From NCBI RefSeq assembly GCF_004348975.1, contig NZ_SMFP01000008.1, forward strand, positions 20,080 to 84,079: 64,000 bases of DNA. The letters are read 5' to 3'. The notes below the pieces were generated by a model. The model was given only the letters and a program-made list of their open reading frames with translations, was not told the origin of the DNA and did not search any database. The translations under genes were made by a program, and so were the position numbers. Positions 1 to 8,609 of this stretch are shown here, piece after piece; the stretch's first letter is position 1; each line of letters begins with the position of its first letter. This DNA comes from Antarcticimicrobium sediminis (GTDB lineage Bacteria; Pseudomonadota; Alphaproteobacteria; Rhodobacterales; Rhodobacteraceae).

Positions 1-193
1 CGGCTTCGGCTTCGGAAGGATCCGCGTCGCTCTCGGAGGTTTCGTCAAGGGTCACATCTGCATCGCCTGCACCGTCGTCAGGGCGCGGGGCGGTAAGATC
101 GTCTGCCTGATCCTCTGCTCTGCGGCCGGAGTCTTCGGCCTGCGGTGCAGTGTCGGCGTCCATCTCGGGTTTCGGATCGGTCTTGTCGGTCAC
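1..193 (-). CDS. Mitofilin-like (COG4223-type) protein, N-terminal part only
   Basis: The first 64 codons of a leftward gene that leaves the window. It starts with GTG (191-193), preceded by a GGAGGGG ribosome site 8 nt upstream. The visible residues are nearly all Asp, Glu, Ala, Pro and Thr, an acidic low-complexity N-terminus beginning VTDKTDPKPEMDAD. In Rhodobacteraceae the gene after hemD is usually a mitofilin/COG4223-like membrane protein with such an acidic head, so the name rests on position and composition, not on a visible domain. It follows hemD in the same direction after a 52-nt gap. Confidence 0.6.
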   Translation of the reverse strand, partial: MTDKTDPKPEMDADTAPQAEDSGRRAEDQADDLTAPRPDDGAGDADVTLDETSESDADPSEAEA

Positions 194-245
194 CCTGAAA
201 TCCCCTCCGATTCTCAAATGATTAAACCAATGCGCTGGCGCTACA

Positions 246-989
246 CTACTGCGCCGTGCGGGGGCCCTCAACCCGGCTCGCTTGATCACTTAGGCGTTCC
301 ACGGCGGCGGCCATCGCCGCCCCATCGGGCCGATCCGCAACGATCAAAGCGCTATGGGTCATATTTACAAGGGGTTCTGCCGCCGCCTCGCTGATCGCGG
401 CAAGATAGAGCGGCGCAGGCCCCCTCGCGGCATCGGCGAATTGTCGCGCCGTACGTGGCGAAAACAACGGCACAATCACCGGATCATCGCCCCGCAGCGC
501 CCTGTGGGCCGCATCGCTCAGCGCCACAAGCCGCTGATCATACAGCGCTTGGGCGCGCGTCTTGATGCCCGCCGCCGTCAGTCGTTCGGCAATATCGCCC
601 CGCGCATGGACCCCGCGCAGATGCAACAGCGGGCCTTGCGGGCAACGATCGCCCAAGGCGGCGACCAGCGCATCGGCGGTTTCAAAGCAGTCGTTTACCG
701 TCCAGCCAGCCCGGCGCGCCGCCTCGGCGGTGGCGTCCCCGACACAATAGGCGGGCAGGGTGCGGGCGGGCAGGGCAGGGTGCACCCCCGCAACAACACC
801 AGCAGCAACACCATTGGCCGAGGTAAAGATCACCCCGCGCACCCCGTCCAGTGACACCGGGTCGGGCAGAACCACGATGTCCAGCAGCGGCGCATAGATC
901 ACCCGCAGCCTGTCCCGCAGATCCGGGGCAAGTCGGGCCACGAACCGTTCAGCCGCGGCGCGCGGGCGTGTCATCAACAGCGTCAGCAT
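246..989 (-). CDS. hemD: Uroporphyrinogen-III synthase
   Basis: 247 residues. HemD cyclises and inverts ring D of hydroxymethylbilane to make uroporphyrinogen III, the cytosolic branch point of haem, bacteriochlorophyll and cobalamin synthesis. The N-terminal [10 protein letters not shown], the central IFTSANGV and the late [15 protein letters not shown] segment fit the weakly conserved HemD family, and the length is typical. The ATG at 987-989 ([10 protein letters not shown]) has a G-rich ribosome site just upstream; the frame extends to a TTG at 1013 that I consider less likely. It is divergent from tsaD with 73 nt between the two starts. Confidence 0.88.
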   Translation of the reverse strand: MLTLLMTRPRAAAERFVARLAPDLRDRLRVIYAPLLDIVVLPDPVSLDGVRGVIFTSANGVAAGVVAGVHPALPARTLPAYCVGDATAEAARRAGWTVNDCFETADALVAALGDRCPQGPLLHLRGVHARGDIAERLTAAGIKTRAQALYDQRLVALSDAAHRALRGDDPVIVPLFSPRTARQFADAARGPAPLYLAAISEAAAEPLVNMTHSALIVADRPDGAAMAAAVERLSDQASRVEGPRTAQ

Positions 990-1062
990 CCAGCCCCCGG
1001 GATTGTTTGCCAAGGGTCAGAGTGTTACCTGCCAAGACAATGGGACGCAACGGCCGGGCAAA

Positions 1063-2157
1063 ATGGCACAGACGATAACGATACTCGGGCTGGAAAGCAG
1101 CTGTGACGATACCGCGGCAGCGGTGGTGCGACAGGGTGAAGGCGCGGCACAGATCCTGTCCTCGATCATTTATGGCCAGACCGAGCTGCACAGCGCCTTT
1201 GGCGGCGTGGTGCCGGAACTGGCCGCGCGCGCCCATGCCGAAAAGATCGACCTTTGCGCCGCCGAGGCGATGCAACGCGCCGGGGTGAGCTTTGAGGATC
1301 TTGATGCGGTGGCGGTGACCGCCGGTCCGGGGCTGATCGGCGGCGTCTTGTCCGGTGTCATGTGCGCCAAGGGGATTGCGGCGGCGACCGGCCTGCCGCT
1401 GATCGGGGTCAACCATCTGGCGGGCCATGCGCTGACGCCGCGGCTGACCGACGCGGTGGCGTTTCCCTATCTGATGCTGCTCGTCTCTGGCGGGCATTGC
1501 CAATACCTAATCGTGCGAGGGGCTGAGGATTTCAAACGTCTTGGCGGCACCATCGACGATGCGCCGGGCGAAGCCTTTGACAAGACCGCGCGGCTTTTGG
1601 GCCTGCCGCAACCGGGCGGCCCCTCGGTCGAGGCAGAGGCCAAGGCGGGCGATCCCGCCCACATCCGCTTTCCACGTCCGCTGCTGGACCGGGACGATTG
1701 CAACCTGTCCTTTTCCGGGCTCAAGACCGCCTTGATGCGGGCGCGCGATCAGATCGTCGCGCAAAAAGGCGGGCTGACCCACGCTGACCGCGCCAATCTT
1801 TGTACCGGGTTCCAACAGGCAATTGTCGATGTACTGGCTGAAAAGACCCGACGCGCCCTGCGGATTTATCTGCAGGAGACCCCCGCCGTACCGCTGCTTG
1901 CCGTGGCGGGCGGGGTGGCGGCAAACACCGCCATTCGCGCCGGGTTAGAGACTGTTTGCACCGAGATGGGCGTGACCTTTACCGCACCGCCATTGCGGCT
2001 TTGCACCGATAACGCGGCGATGATTGCCTATGCCGGGATCGAACGGTTTCGGTTGGGCGCGCGCGACGATCTCAGCCTTGCCGCGCGACCGCGCTGGCCG
2101 CTGGATCGCACCAGCCCGTCCCTGATCGGCGGCGGCAAGAAAGGGGCCAAGGCATGA
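1063..2157 (+). CDS. tsaD: tRNA N6-adenosine threonylcarbamoyltransferase
   Basis: 364 residues. TsaD transfers the threonylcarbamoyl group from TC-AMP to A37 of ANN-decoding tRNAs (t6A), acting with TsaB and TsaE. The ASKHA-fold markers are visible: [13 protein letters not shown] at residues 9-20, [12 protein letters not shown] at 48-58, the metal-binding NHLAGH with His118 and His122, and VSGGHCQY. The start MAQTIT (ATG 1063) is preferred over an upstream in-frame codon at 1003, which adds residues unlike the family. The stop overlaps the gpsA start by 4 nt (ATGA), so the two are translationally coupled. A partner, tsaE, lies at 11728. Confidence 0.96.
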   Translation: MAQTITILGLESSCDDTAAAVVRQGEGAAQILSSIIYGQTELHSAFGGVVPELAARAHAEKIDLCAAEAMQRAGVSFEDLDAVAVTAGPGLIGGVLSGVMCAKGIAAATGLPLIGVNHLAGHALTPRLTDAVAFPYLMLLVSGGHCQYLIVRGAEDFKRLGGTIDDAPGEAFDKTARLLGLPQPGGPSVEAEAKAGDPAHIRFPRPLLDRDDCNLSFSGLKTALMRARDQIVAQKGGLTHADRANLCTGFQQAIVDVLAEKTRRALRIYLQETPAVPLLAVAGGVAANTAIRAGLETVCTEMGVTFTAPPLRLCTDNAAMIAYAGIERFRLGARDDLSLAARPRWPLDRTSPSLIGGGKKGAKA

Positions 2158-3116
2158 CCCTGTCGGTGATCGGCGCGGGGGCCTTTGGCACGGCGCTGGC
2201 AATCTCGCTTGCCGGGCGCGGGCCGGTCTGTCTTTGGGCGCGCTCGGTCGAGCAGGCAGCCGCGATGAACGCCAGCCGCGAAAACGCCGCCCGGCTGCCC
2301 GGCCACACCCTGCCACCATCGCTGACGGTGACATCGGAAATCACGGTTGCTGCGCAAAATCAGACCCTATTACTGGCCGTTCCGATGCAAAAGCTGCGGG
2401 ATCTTCTGCTCGACCATGGTGAGATGCTGCGCGGAAAAACCCTTGTCGCCTGCTGCAAAGGCATTGAATTGAGCACCGGGTTGGGGCCAATCGCCGTGAT
2501 CGCCGATTGCCTGCCCGAGGCGCGCTCCGCACTGCTGACCGGACCAAGCTTTGCCCATGACATCGCCGCCGGGCTACCCACCGCGCTGACGCTGGCCTGC
2601 GCCGATGCGGATCTGGGGAAAGCCCTGCAACAGGCTCTGAATACGGGCAATCTGCGCCTGTACCGCAGCACCGATACCATCGGCGCGGAACAGGGCGGCG
2701 CGCTGAAAAACGTGATCGCCATCGCCTGCGGTGCGGTGATCGGGGCGGGCTTGGGCGAAAGCGCGCGCGCGGCGCTGATGACGCGAGGCTATGCCGAGAT
2801 GCAACGCATGGCGCTGGCGCTGGGGGCGCAGCCAGAGACGCTCGCCGGGCTTTCGGGCTTTGGCGATATGGCGCTGACCTGCACCTCGGAAGGGTCACGC
2901 AACTATCGGCTGGGCCTGTCACTGGGTCGGGGCGTAGCGTTTGATCCATCGGTCACGGTCGAGGGCGCCGCCACCGCCCATGCCGTCGCCGCCAAGGCCC
3001 GCGACATGAATCTGGATCTGCCGATCACCGCCTGTGTGGTCGGTTTGCTGGACGGAAGACTTACCCTGAACGCGGCGATGACCGCGCTGTTGACCAGACC
3101 CCTGAAGGAGGAATGA
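2154..3116 (+). CDS. gpsA: Glycerol-3-phosphate dehydrogenase [NAD(P)+]
   Basis: 320 residues, cytosolic. It reduces dihydroxyacetone phosphate to sn-glycerol-3-phosphate for phospholipid synthesis. The Rossmann dinucleotide motif [10 protein letters not shown] is at residues 5-14 (G7, G9, G12) and the catalytic Lys185 lies in [10 protein letters not shown]. The [12 protein letters not shown] segment is typical of the C-terminal helical domain. The start overlaps tsaD by 4 nt and the gene is followed after 1 nt by a small YciI-like gene, so tsaD-gpsA-yciI-EVE reads as one operon. Confidence 0.96.
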   Translation: MTLSVIGAGAFGTALAISLAGRGPVCLWARSVEQAAAMNASRENAARLPGHTLPPSLTVTSEITVAAQNQTLLLAVPMQKLRDLLLDHGEMLRGKTLVACCKGIELSTGLGPIAVIADCLPEARSALLTGPSFAHDIAAGLPTALTLACADADLGKALQQALNTGNLRLYRSTDTIGAEQGGALKNVIAIACGAVIGAGLGESARAALMTRGYAEMQRMALALGAQPETLAGLSGFGDMALTCTSEGSRNYRLGLSLGRGVAFDPSVTVEGAATAHAVAAKARDMNLDLPITACVVGLLDGRLTLNAAMTALLTRPLKEE

Positions 3117-3117
3117 C

Positions 3118-3387
3118 ATGCTGATTGCCCTGATCGCCCGCGACAAACCCGGTGCGCTGCCCATCCGCAAGGAGAATCGCACCGAGCATCTGGCCTATAT
3201 CGAGAAAACCGGCGTCGTCTTTCAGGCCGGTCCGCTGATTGAGGGCGGCGAGATGGCCGGATCTCTGGTGATCCTTGATGTGGCGGACAAATCCGCCGCC
3301 GAAGACTGGGCCGCCAATGATCCCTATGCCAAGGCCGGTCTGTTCGACAAGGTCGAGCTGATCGAATGGAAAAAGGTCGTCGGCTGA
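3118..3387 (+). CDS. YciI-family protein
   Basis: 89 residues with the dimeric alpha/beta (ferredoxin-like) YciI fold signature: an N-terminal strand MLIALIARDKPGA, a central HLAYIEKTG with a conserved His, FQAGPLIEGGEMAGSLVI, and ANDPYAKAGLFDKVELIEW near the end. YciI proteins are mostly of unknown biochemical role; a catalytic His-Asp pair has been proposed for some. A strong GAAGGAGG ribosome site stands ahead of ATG 3118. It overlaps the next gene by one nucleotide (TGATG), indicating co-expression with gpsA and the EVE protein. Confidence 0.88.
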   Translation: MLIALIARDKPGALPIRKENRTEHLAYIEKTGVVFQAGPLIEGGEMAGSLVILDVADKSAAEDWAANDPYAKAGLFDKVELIEWKKVVG

Positions 3388-3809
3388 TGGCCTTTTGGCT
3401 GTTCAAATCCGAACCTTCGACCTGGGGCTGGGACGACCAGATGGCCAAGGGCGACGCGGGCGAGGAATGGGACGGCGTGCGCAACTATCAGGCGCGCAAT
3501 TTCATGCGGGTGATGAAGATCGGCGACAAGGGCTTTTTCTATCACTCGCAAAAGGAAAAGGCGATCGTCGGGCTGGTCGAGATCTGCGCCGAGGCACATC
3601 CCGACAGCAGTACCGACGATCCCCGCTGGGACTGTGTGGACATCAAGGCGCTGCGCCCGGTCAAAACGCCCGTGACGCTGGATCAGATCAAGGCCAACCC
3701 AAGGTTGCAGAACATGGTTCTGGTGCAAAATTCGCGCCTGTCGGTGCAGCCGGTGACGGACGAAGAATGGCGCATCGTCTGTGATCTGGCCGGGGTTTCG
3801 CCCGACTGA
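3387..3809 (+). CDS. EVE (PUA-like) domain protein
   Basis: 140 residues. The start WLFKSEPSTWGWDD and the segment NYQARNFMRVMKIGDKGFFYHS define the EVE domain, a PUA-like fold; some members bind modified bases, which is family knowledge and not shown here. The C-terminus VQPVTDEEWRIVCDLAG also fits, and the length is normal for the stand-alone family. The ATG at 3387 overlaps the yciI stop; an ATG at 3366 inside yciI would add seven unrelated residues. Position after tsaD-gpsA-yciI suggests a housekeeping RNA-related role, which is inference. Confidence 0.92.
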   Translation: MAFWLFKSEPSTWGWDDQMAKGDAGEEWDGVRNYQARNFMRVMKIGDKGFFYHSQKEKAIVGLVEICAEAHPDSSTDDPRWDCVDIKALRPVKTPVTLDQIKANPRLQNMVLVQNSRLSVQPVTDEEWRIVCDLAGVSPD

Positions 3810-3822
3810 CAAGGGGCCAACG

Positions 3823-3853
3823 AAAAACGCCGCGCTGGTGTCCCAGCGCGGCG
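3823..3853 (-). terminator. Rho-independent terminator of ahcY
   Basis: A perfect 11-bp inverted repeat (3828-3838 with 3843-3853, CGCCGCGCTGG paired with CCAGCGCGGCG) around a 4-nt loop. Read leftward it ends in five T residues (3823-3827), so it is a textbook terminator for the minus-strand gene ahcY, 33 nt after its stop. On the plus strand the tail is weaker, but it may also limit read-through from the EVE gene. Confidence 0.9.
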
Positions 3854-3885
3854 CATAACTTTCTATCCTCGACCGAACCGGTCGA

Positions 3886-5280
3886 TCAGTACCGGTAATG
3901 GTCCGGCTTGAACGGGCCTTGCTGCGGCACGCCGATATACTCGGCCTGTTCCACGCTCAGCTCGGTCAGTTTCACGCCGATCTTGGCCAGATGCAGGCGG
4001 GCAACCTTTTCATCCAGATGCTTGGGCAGGATATAGACCTCGTTCTTGTACTGATCGCCATGGGTGAACAGCTCGATCTGGGCCAGAACCTGGTTGGTAA
4101 AGCTTGCCGACATCACGAACGAGGGGTGCCCGGTGGCATTGCCGAGGTTCAGCAAACGCCCTTCGGACAACAGGATGATGCGGGCGCCCGAGGGCATCTC
4201 GATCATGTCCACCTGGTCCTTGATGTTGGTCCATTTGTGGTTCTTCAGCCCGGCGACCTGAATTTCGTTGTCGAAATGGCCGATGTTGCCGACGATGGCC
4301 ATGTCCTTCATCGCGCGCATATGCTCGATGCGGATCACGTCCTTGTTGCCGGTGGTGGTAATGAAGATGTCAGAGGAGTCGATCACATCCTCCAGCAACA
4401 CCACCTCATAGCCGTCCATCGCCGCCTGCAGCGCGCAGATCGGATCGGCTTCGGTCACTTTCACACGGGCGCCCGCACCGCTCAGCGAGGCGGCGCAACC
4501 TTTGCCCACATCGCCATAGCCGCAGACGGTGGCGACCTTGCCGGCCATCATGGTGTCGGTGGCGCGACGGATACCGTCGACCAGCGATTCCTTACAGCCA
4601 TATTTGTTGTCGAATTTCGACTTGGTGACGCTATCGTTCACGTTGATGGCGGGGAAGGGCAGGTGGCCTTTTTCCATCATCTTGTACAGGCGATGCACGC
4701 CGGTGGTGGTCTCTTCCGACACGCCCTGGATCAGGTGACGCTGCTTGACGAACCAGCCCGGGCTTTGCGCCATCCGCTTCTTGATCTGCGCGAACAGCGC
4801 GACCTCTTCGTCGCTGGTCGGGGTCTCGATCAGGTCGGTTTCGCCCTCTTCAACGCGGGCCCCCATCAGGATGTAAAGCGTGGCGTCGCCGCCATCGTCC
4901 AAGATCATGTTGGCGGCGCCTTCCTCGAATTGGAAGATGCGGTCGGCATAGTCCCAGTATTCTTCAAGGGTTTCGCCCTTGATGGCAAACACCGGAATGC
5001 CGCTGGCGGCGATTGCTGCGGCGGCGTGATCCTGCGTCGAGAAAATGTTGCAGGACGCCCAACGCACCTGCGCGCCCAGCGCGATCAGGGTTTCGATCAG
5101 AACGGCAGTCTGGATCGTCATGTGCAAAGAGCCCGCGATCAGCGCGCCTTTCAGCGGCTGCGCCTCGCCGTATTCTTCGCGCAGGGCCATCAGGCCCGGC
5201 ATTTCGGTTTCGGCGATGTTCAGCTCTTTGCGGCCAAAATCGGCGAGCGCAATGTCCTTGACGATGTAATCTGTTGCCAT
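3886..5280 (-). CDS. ahcY: Adenosylhomocysteinase (SAH hydrolase)
   Basis: 464 residues, cytosolic NAD-dependent homotetramer. It splits S-adenosylhomocysteine into homocysteine and adenosine and so relieves product inhibition of methyltransferases. Visible markers: [16 protein letters not shown], the NAD-binding [10 protein letters not shown], and the family C-terminus ending KPDHYRY. The start [16 protein letters not shown] (ATG 5278-5280) is used; the frame stays open upstream to 5445 but that part has no family similarity. A structured leader precedes it and a strong terminator follows. In Rhodobacter species ahcY also lies near the regA/regB locus. Confidence 0.97.
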   Translation of the reverse strand: MATDYIVKDIALADFGRKELNIAETEMPGLMALREEYGEAQPLKGALIAGSLHMTIQTAVLIETLIALGAQVRWASCNIFSTQDHAAAAIAASGIPVFAIKGETLEEYWDYADRIFQFEEGAANMILDDGGDATLYILMGARVEEGETDLIETPTSDEEVALFAQIKKRMAQSPGWFVKQRHLIQGVSEETTTGVHRLYKMMEKGHLPFPAINVNDSVTKSKFDNKYGCKESLVDGIRRATDTMMAGKVATVCGYGDVGKGCAASLSGAGARVKVTEADPICALQAAMDGYEVVLLEDVIDSSDIFITTTGNKDVIRIEHMRAMKDMAIVGNIGHFDNEIQVAGLKNHKWTNIKDQVDMIEMPSGARIILLSEGRLLNLGNATGHPSFVMSASFTNQVLAQIELFTHGDQYKNEVYILPKHLDEKVARLHLAKIGVKLTELSVEQAEYIGVPQQGPFKPDHYRY

Positions 5281-5447
5281 GTCTTCAAATTCCCTGAATG
5301 TGGTACTTGCAGCGCAAATAGCATTCACACCCCACAGGAACAATACCTGTGGCAGCTTTGCGCCGGCGGTGGTCAAACCGCCGTTGCGCCGCGCCGCCCA
5401 AACAGTCAAAACGCGCGACAACGACTCCCAATCCGACGGTGACATGA
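5281..5447 (-). promoter_or_regulatory. Structured leader upstream of ahcY
   Basis: About 167 nt separate the ahcY start from the divergent HD-domain gene. Read as ahcY mRNA it can form two clean hairpins: a 7-bp stem CGGCGGT/ACCGCCG (5364-5383) and a 7-bp stem CCACAGG/CCTGTGG (5332-5352) closer to the start codon. ahcY genes in other proteobacteria are often controlled by SAH-binding RNAs, but I could not match the conserved core of a known SAH or SAM aptamer here. Both hairpins are seen directly; a regulatory role is inference. Confidence 0.35.
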
Positions 5448-6041
5448 ATGAAACAGCCCCGCGCCTGGCAACGTATGCTTTCCGGCCGCCGGCTTGATCT
5501 GCTGGACCCGACGCCGGTGGATATCGAGATCGAGGATATCGCCCACGGGCTTGCCTTTGTCGCGCGCTGGAACGGGCAGACGCGGGGCGACTATGCCTAT
5601 TCGGTGGCCGAACATTCGCTTCTGGTCGAAACGCTGTTTTCCCGCATCGCCCCCGCCGCGCCGGTCAAATGGCGGCTGGCCGCGCTGCTGCACGATGCGC
5701 CGGAATACGTGATCGGGGACATGATTTCGCCGGTCAAGGCGGCGGTTGGGCCCGGCTATGGAGAGCTGGATACCCGGTTGGTGGCGGCGATCCATATCCG
5801 CTTTGGCCTGCCCGCAACGCTCCCGGTCAAGGTCAAGCAACAGATCAAGAAGGCCGATCGCATCAGCGCCTGGATGGAGGCGACGCAAATCGCCGGATTT
5901 TCCGACAGCGAGGCCAACAAGTTCTTTGGCAGGCCCGATCTGGCGCTGACCGAGGGGCTTGATATCCGCCTGCGCCCGCCGAAAGAGGTGCGCGCGGCCT
6001 ATACCGCGCGGCACGAAACCTTGCTGAACGCGATGGGCTAG
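5448..6041 (+). CDS. HD-domain phosphohydrolase (YfbR-like)
   Basis: 197 residues. The HD metal-binding residues are present in order: His56 in VAEHS, His82-Asp83 in LLHDAPE, and Asp137 in KKADRIS. This is the pattern of YfbR/YGK1-like nucleotidases that dephosphorylate deoxynucleoside monophosphates, but the substrate cannot be read from sequence. It is divergent from ahcY and its end overlaps the convergent glycosyltransferase stop by 4 nt. Adenosine or nucleotide turnover next to SAH hydrolase would make sense but is inference. Confidence 0.87.
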   Translation: MKQPRAWQRMLSGRRLDLLDPTPVDIEIEDIAHGLAFVARWNGQTRGDYAYSVAEHSLLVETLFSRIAPAAPVKWRLAALLHDAPEYVIGDMISPVKAAVGPGYGELDTRLVAAIHIRFGLPATLPVKVKQQIKKADRISAWMEATQIAGFSDSEANKFFGRPDLALTEGLDIRLRPPKEVRAAYTARHETLLNAMG

Positions 6042-7237
6042 CCTGTCGTGGTCTCATCGCCCGCTGCCGCACGAGCGGCCCGACGATCCCGGCGCAGCGT
6101 ACGCACGCGTTGTTTCTTGTAAAACGGCGACTCGACAAAAGCGTCGTTTCCGCCCAGCCCCTTTTCGGTCAGGATTGTCTGGCGCTCGTCCTCGCTCAGA
6201 ACCGGCCAGTCCAGCCCCTTGCGCACGAAGCCCGCATCGCCCAGCGCCCGGCCCAGAACCGCGTGGTTAAGCTCGCCAAAGGACAGCCGGTTGGATTTCT
6301 TCTGCTTGGCCTTGACCCATTCGGTGCGCAACGCCTGTATGACCACCGGGGTGGAGCCGCAAAACTGTGCCACGTTCTGGGCCAGCAGGTTGTTGGCCCC
6401 CAACCGGCGGCGCAGGATCATCGCAACCGGCTGATCGGCGCGCCCGACCATCGCGAACAGATGCAACGCCGATCCATCCGCCGCGATCACCTGTTTCGCC
6501 GCCTTGTAGCGGGCAAGCTGGGTCGCGATGTCGTGGCTTTGGGGATGAAAGATCTCGTAGCCTTCGGCCTCCAGCAGCTCTTCCAGCCGCTCTTCGCCCA
6601 GCAGCCCGCCCTTGCCAAGCCCGAGTTTCGAGCGCGAGATATAGATCTTGTCCGGGCCTTCCGGTTTCACGTCTCGGGCAAAGCCGCGGTGGATCGCGTC
6701 GCGGAATTTCTGCGTCCCGGTGGTGATCTTGCCCAGACCAAAGCCCTGACCGGGCACCACCAGTTCTTCGACCTGCATCGGGTCGGTGGCAACGCGGATG
6801 GGCAGGCCGGGCGCGAACATGTCGATGAAATCGCGCTGAAATCCGCGCACCGTCTCGCCGACGCTGGGGCGTTTGGGAATGAACAGAATGCCATCAACCG
6901 GCTTGTCCAGCGCATCCAGCGCCCAAAGCCGGGACGAGCTTTCCACCAGAAAATGCCCGAAATGGGCCCAAAGCACTCCGCCCCAAAGCCAGCGACCGCT
7001 CAAGCGGGGCCCAACCTGTTTCGGGGCCGGGGGTTCGGTGGTCAGTGGTCGGTATTTGCGCCACAGCGCCCCCTGCGGACAATAGCGCCCGTCGCTGTCC
7101 AACACGCCGGCGGGCTGAAAGAAGCTGCTTTCAGCCGGGGGCACGACAGTGGCGCCCTGCAAGGTGATGATCTGTTCTGACCAGCCGCCTTCGGGCAGTG
7201 GCTGGCTGTCAGGCCCAAGCAGGTCCGCCTGTGTCAT
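6038..7237 (-). CDS. Glycosyltransferase family 61 (DUF563) protein
   Basis: 399 residues. The pattern of GT61/DUF563 proteins is visible: an N-terminal half with WGGVLWAHFGHFLVESSSRLWA, then ILFIPKRPS, KIYISRSKLG, and the C-terminal AADGSALHLFAMVG segment expected to contact the nucleotide sugar. No signal peptide or membrane segment is evident. The acceptor and sugar are unknown; surface polysaccharide is likely for the family in marine Rhodobacteraceae. ATG 7237 lies 10 nt after the regA stop, so it probably rides on the senC-regA transcript, in the slot where Rhodobacter carries hvrA. Confidence 0.82.
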   Translation of the reverse strand: MTQADLLGPDSQPLPEGGWSEQIITLQGATVVPPAESSFFQPAGVLDSDGRYCPQGALWRKYRPLTTEPPAPKQVGPRLSGRWLWGGVLWAHFGHFLVESSSRLWALDALDKPVDGILFIPKRPSVGETVRGFQRDFIDMFAPGLPIRVATDPMQVEELVVPGQGFGLGKITTGTQKFRDAIHRGFARDVKPEGPDKIYISRSKLGLGKGGLLGEERLEELLEAEGYEIFHPQSHDIATQLARYKAAKQVIAADGSALHLFAMVGRADQPVAMILRRRLGANNLLAQNVAQFCGSTPVVIQALRTEWVKAKQKKSNRLSFGELNHAVLGRALGDAGFVRKGLDWPVLSEDERQTILTEKGLGGNDAFVESPFYKKQRVRTLRRDRRAARAAAGDETTTG

Positions 7238-7247
7238 GACCGCCCCC

Positions 7248-7802
7248 TCAGCGCGGGCTGCGTTTGGCAAGAATACGTTGCAACGTGCGCCGGTGCATAT
7301 TCAACCGCCGCGCCGTCTCGCTGACGTTGCGGTCGCACAGCTCATAAACCCGCTGGATATGTTCCCAGCGCACGCGGTCCGCGCTCATCGGGTTTTCCGG
7401 CGGCGGCGGCAGCTCGTCCGGCTTGGCCAGCAGCGCATTGGTGATGTCGGTGGCATCGGCGGGCTTGGACAAGTAATCTGTCGCCCCGATCTTGACCGCC
7501 GCGACGGCGGTGGCAATGGCGCCATACCCGGTCAACACCACGACCCGGCAATCGGGGCGCTTTTCGCGCAGCACCTCGACCACGTCGAGCCCGTTGCCGT
7601 CCTCCAGCCGCAGATCGACCACCGCATAGGCGGGGGGCCGTGCGGTGGCGATGGCGCGGCCACCGGCAACGGACGAGGCCATCTCGATCTCGAACCCGCG
7701 CTTCTCCATCGCCTTGGCCAACCGCCGCAGAAACGGCTCATCGTCATCTACAAGAAGAAGCGATCTGTCTTCCCCGATCTCGCTCAAAGCTGGCCCGGCC
7801 AT
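7248..7802 (-). CDS. regA: Redox response regulator RegA/PrrA/ActR
   Basis: 184 residues, exactly the usual RegA length. The receiver domain has acidic residues at the start (LLVDDDEP, 17-23), the phospho-acceptor Asp63 (VVDLRLEDGNGLD) and Lys113 (LSKPAD). A proline-rich linker PPPPENP (132-138) leads to a Fis-type helix-turn-helix (147-180, SETARRLNMHRRTLQRIL). RegA is the global redox regulator of respiration, photosynthesis, CO2 and N2 fixation genes in this group. ATG 7802 is chosen over a GTG two codons upstream. Its kinase regB is divergent beyond senC. Confidence 0.97.
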   Translation of the reverse strand: MAGPALSEIGEDRSLLLVDDDEPFLRRLAKAMEKRGFEIEMASSVAGGRAIATARPPAYAVVDLRLEDGNGLDVVEVLREKRPDCRVVVLTGYGAIATAVAAVKIGATDYLSKPADATDITNALLAKPDELPPPPENPMSADRVRWEHIQRVYELCDRNVSETARRLNMHRRTLQRILAKRSPR

Positions 7803-7900
7803 GCGCACTCCCTTGCAGGTTCGACATTATCTTGTTGTCAATGACTAATAGCAGCGCAGAAACAAAGGTCAAACGCCCAAAATACTGCCCGCCGGTTCGA

Positions 7901-8521
7901 TTACATCTTGTCGAGGAAACATCCGATCTGATCCGCCATCTGTTCCGGGCTCAGGTCGCGGCGGAAAAACTCCACGAACCCGTCCTCGGGCAGCACCAGA
8001 TAAGAAAAGGTGGAATGGTCGATCAGATAGTAATCCTCATCGCCTTCCTGCTTCTTGAAATAGGTTTTATAGGCCTGGCTGGCGGCCTTGACCTGTTCCG
8101 GCGACCCGGTCAACCCGATCATGCGCTCATGCAGGTTGGCGGCGAAATCGCCCACAACCTCGGGCGTGTCGCGCGCCGGGTCGATCGAGATGAAGACCGG
8201 CGTCACGCTCATGCCACGGCTGTCCAACACGTCGATCGCCTCGACATTGCGCGAATTGTCCAGCGGGCAGACATCCGGGCAATAGGTATAGCCGAAATAC
8301 AGCAGCGACGGTCCGGTGATCACGTCCTTGTCAGTCACCGTCTCGCCCTTGGCATTGACCAGTTCGAACGGGCCGCCGATCTGGCTGGTGCCGCCGGCAA
8401 TCTTGCTGGTGCGGCACTGGGCAAAGCGATCGTCCCCCGCTCCGGGTTGAGAGACAAACCAGATGACGCCCAGCGCGGCGGCAACAAGAACGGCGGCAAG
8501 AATGGCATAAATGCGGGTCAT
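7901..8521 (-). CDS. senC: SCO1/SenC/PrrC copper chaperone-like protein
   Basis: 206 residues with an N-terminal membrane anchor (IYAILAAVLVAAALGVIWFV, 4-23) and a periplasmic thioredoxin-like domain. The copper-binding residues are present: Cys81 and Cys85 in TYCPDVCP and His169 in LIDHSTF. Family members deliver copper to the CuA or CuB site of cytochrome oxidase, and PrrC of Rhodobacter is linked to RegB redox signalling. ATG 8519-8521 starts right at the hydrophobic anchor; the upstream open frame is not credible. It lies between regA (same strand) and the divergent regB. Confidence 0.94.
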   Translation of the reverse strand: MTRIYAILAAVLVAAALGVIWFVSQPGAGDDRFAQCRTSKIAGGTSQIGGPFELVNAKGETVTDKDVITGPSLLYFGYTYCPDVCPLDNSRNVEAIDVLDSRGMSVTPVFISIDPARDTPEVVGDFAANLHERMIGLTGSPEQVKAASQAYKTYFKKQEGDEDYYLIDHSTFSYLVLPEDGFVEFFRRDLSPEQMADQIGCFLDKM

Positions 8522-8609
8522 GGGCGGGCCTTCGACATAAGATGTGTTGTACCTTGCGACCGAGAGACCTATCACCATCCCCAGCCGATGCAACTGACTT
8601 AGGGATTTC

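Noticed and set aside
3898-5442. A 514-codon open frame antisense to ahcY
   Set aside because: Long antisense frames are usual in GC-rich DNA. It is rich in His, Gln and Arg with no domain, and ahcY is a strong, complete gene on the other strand.
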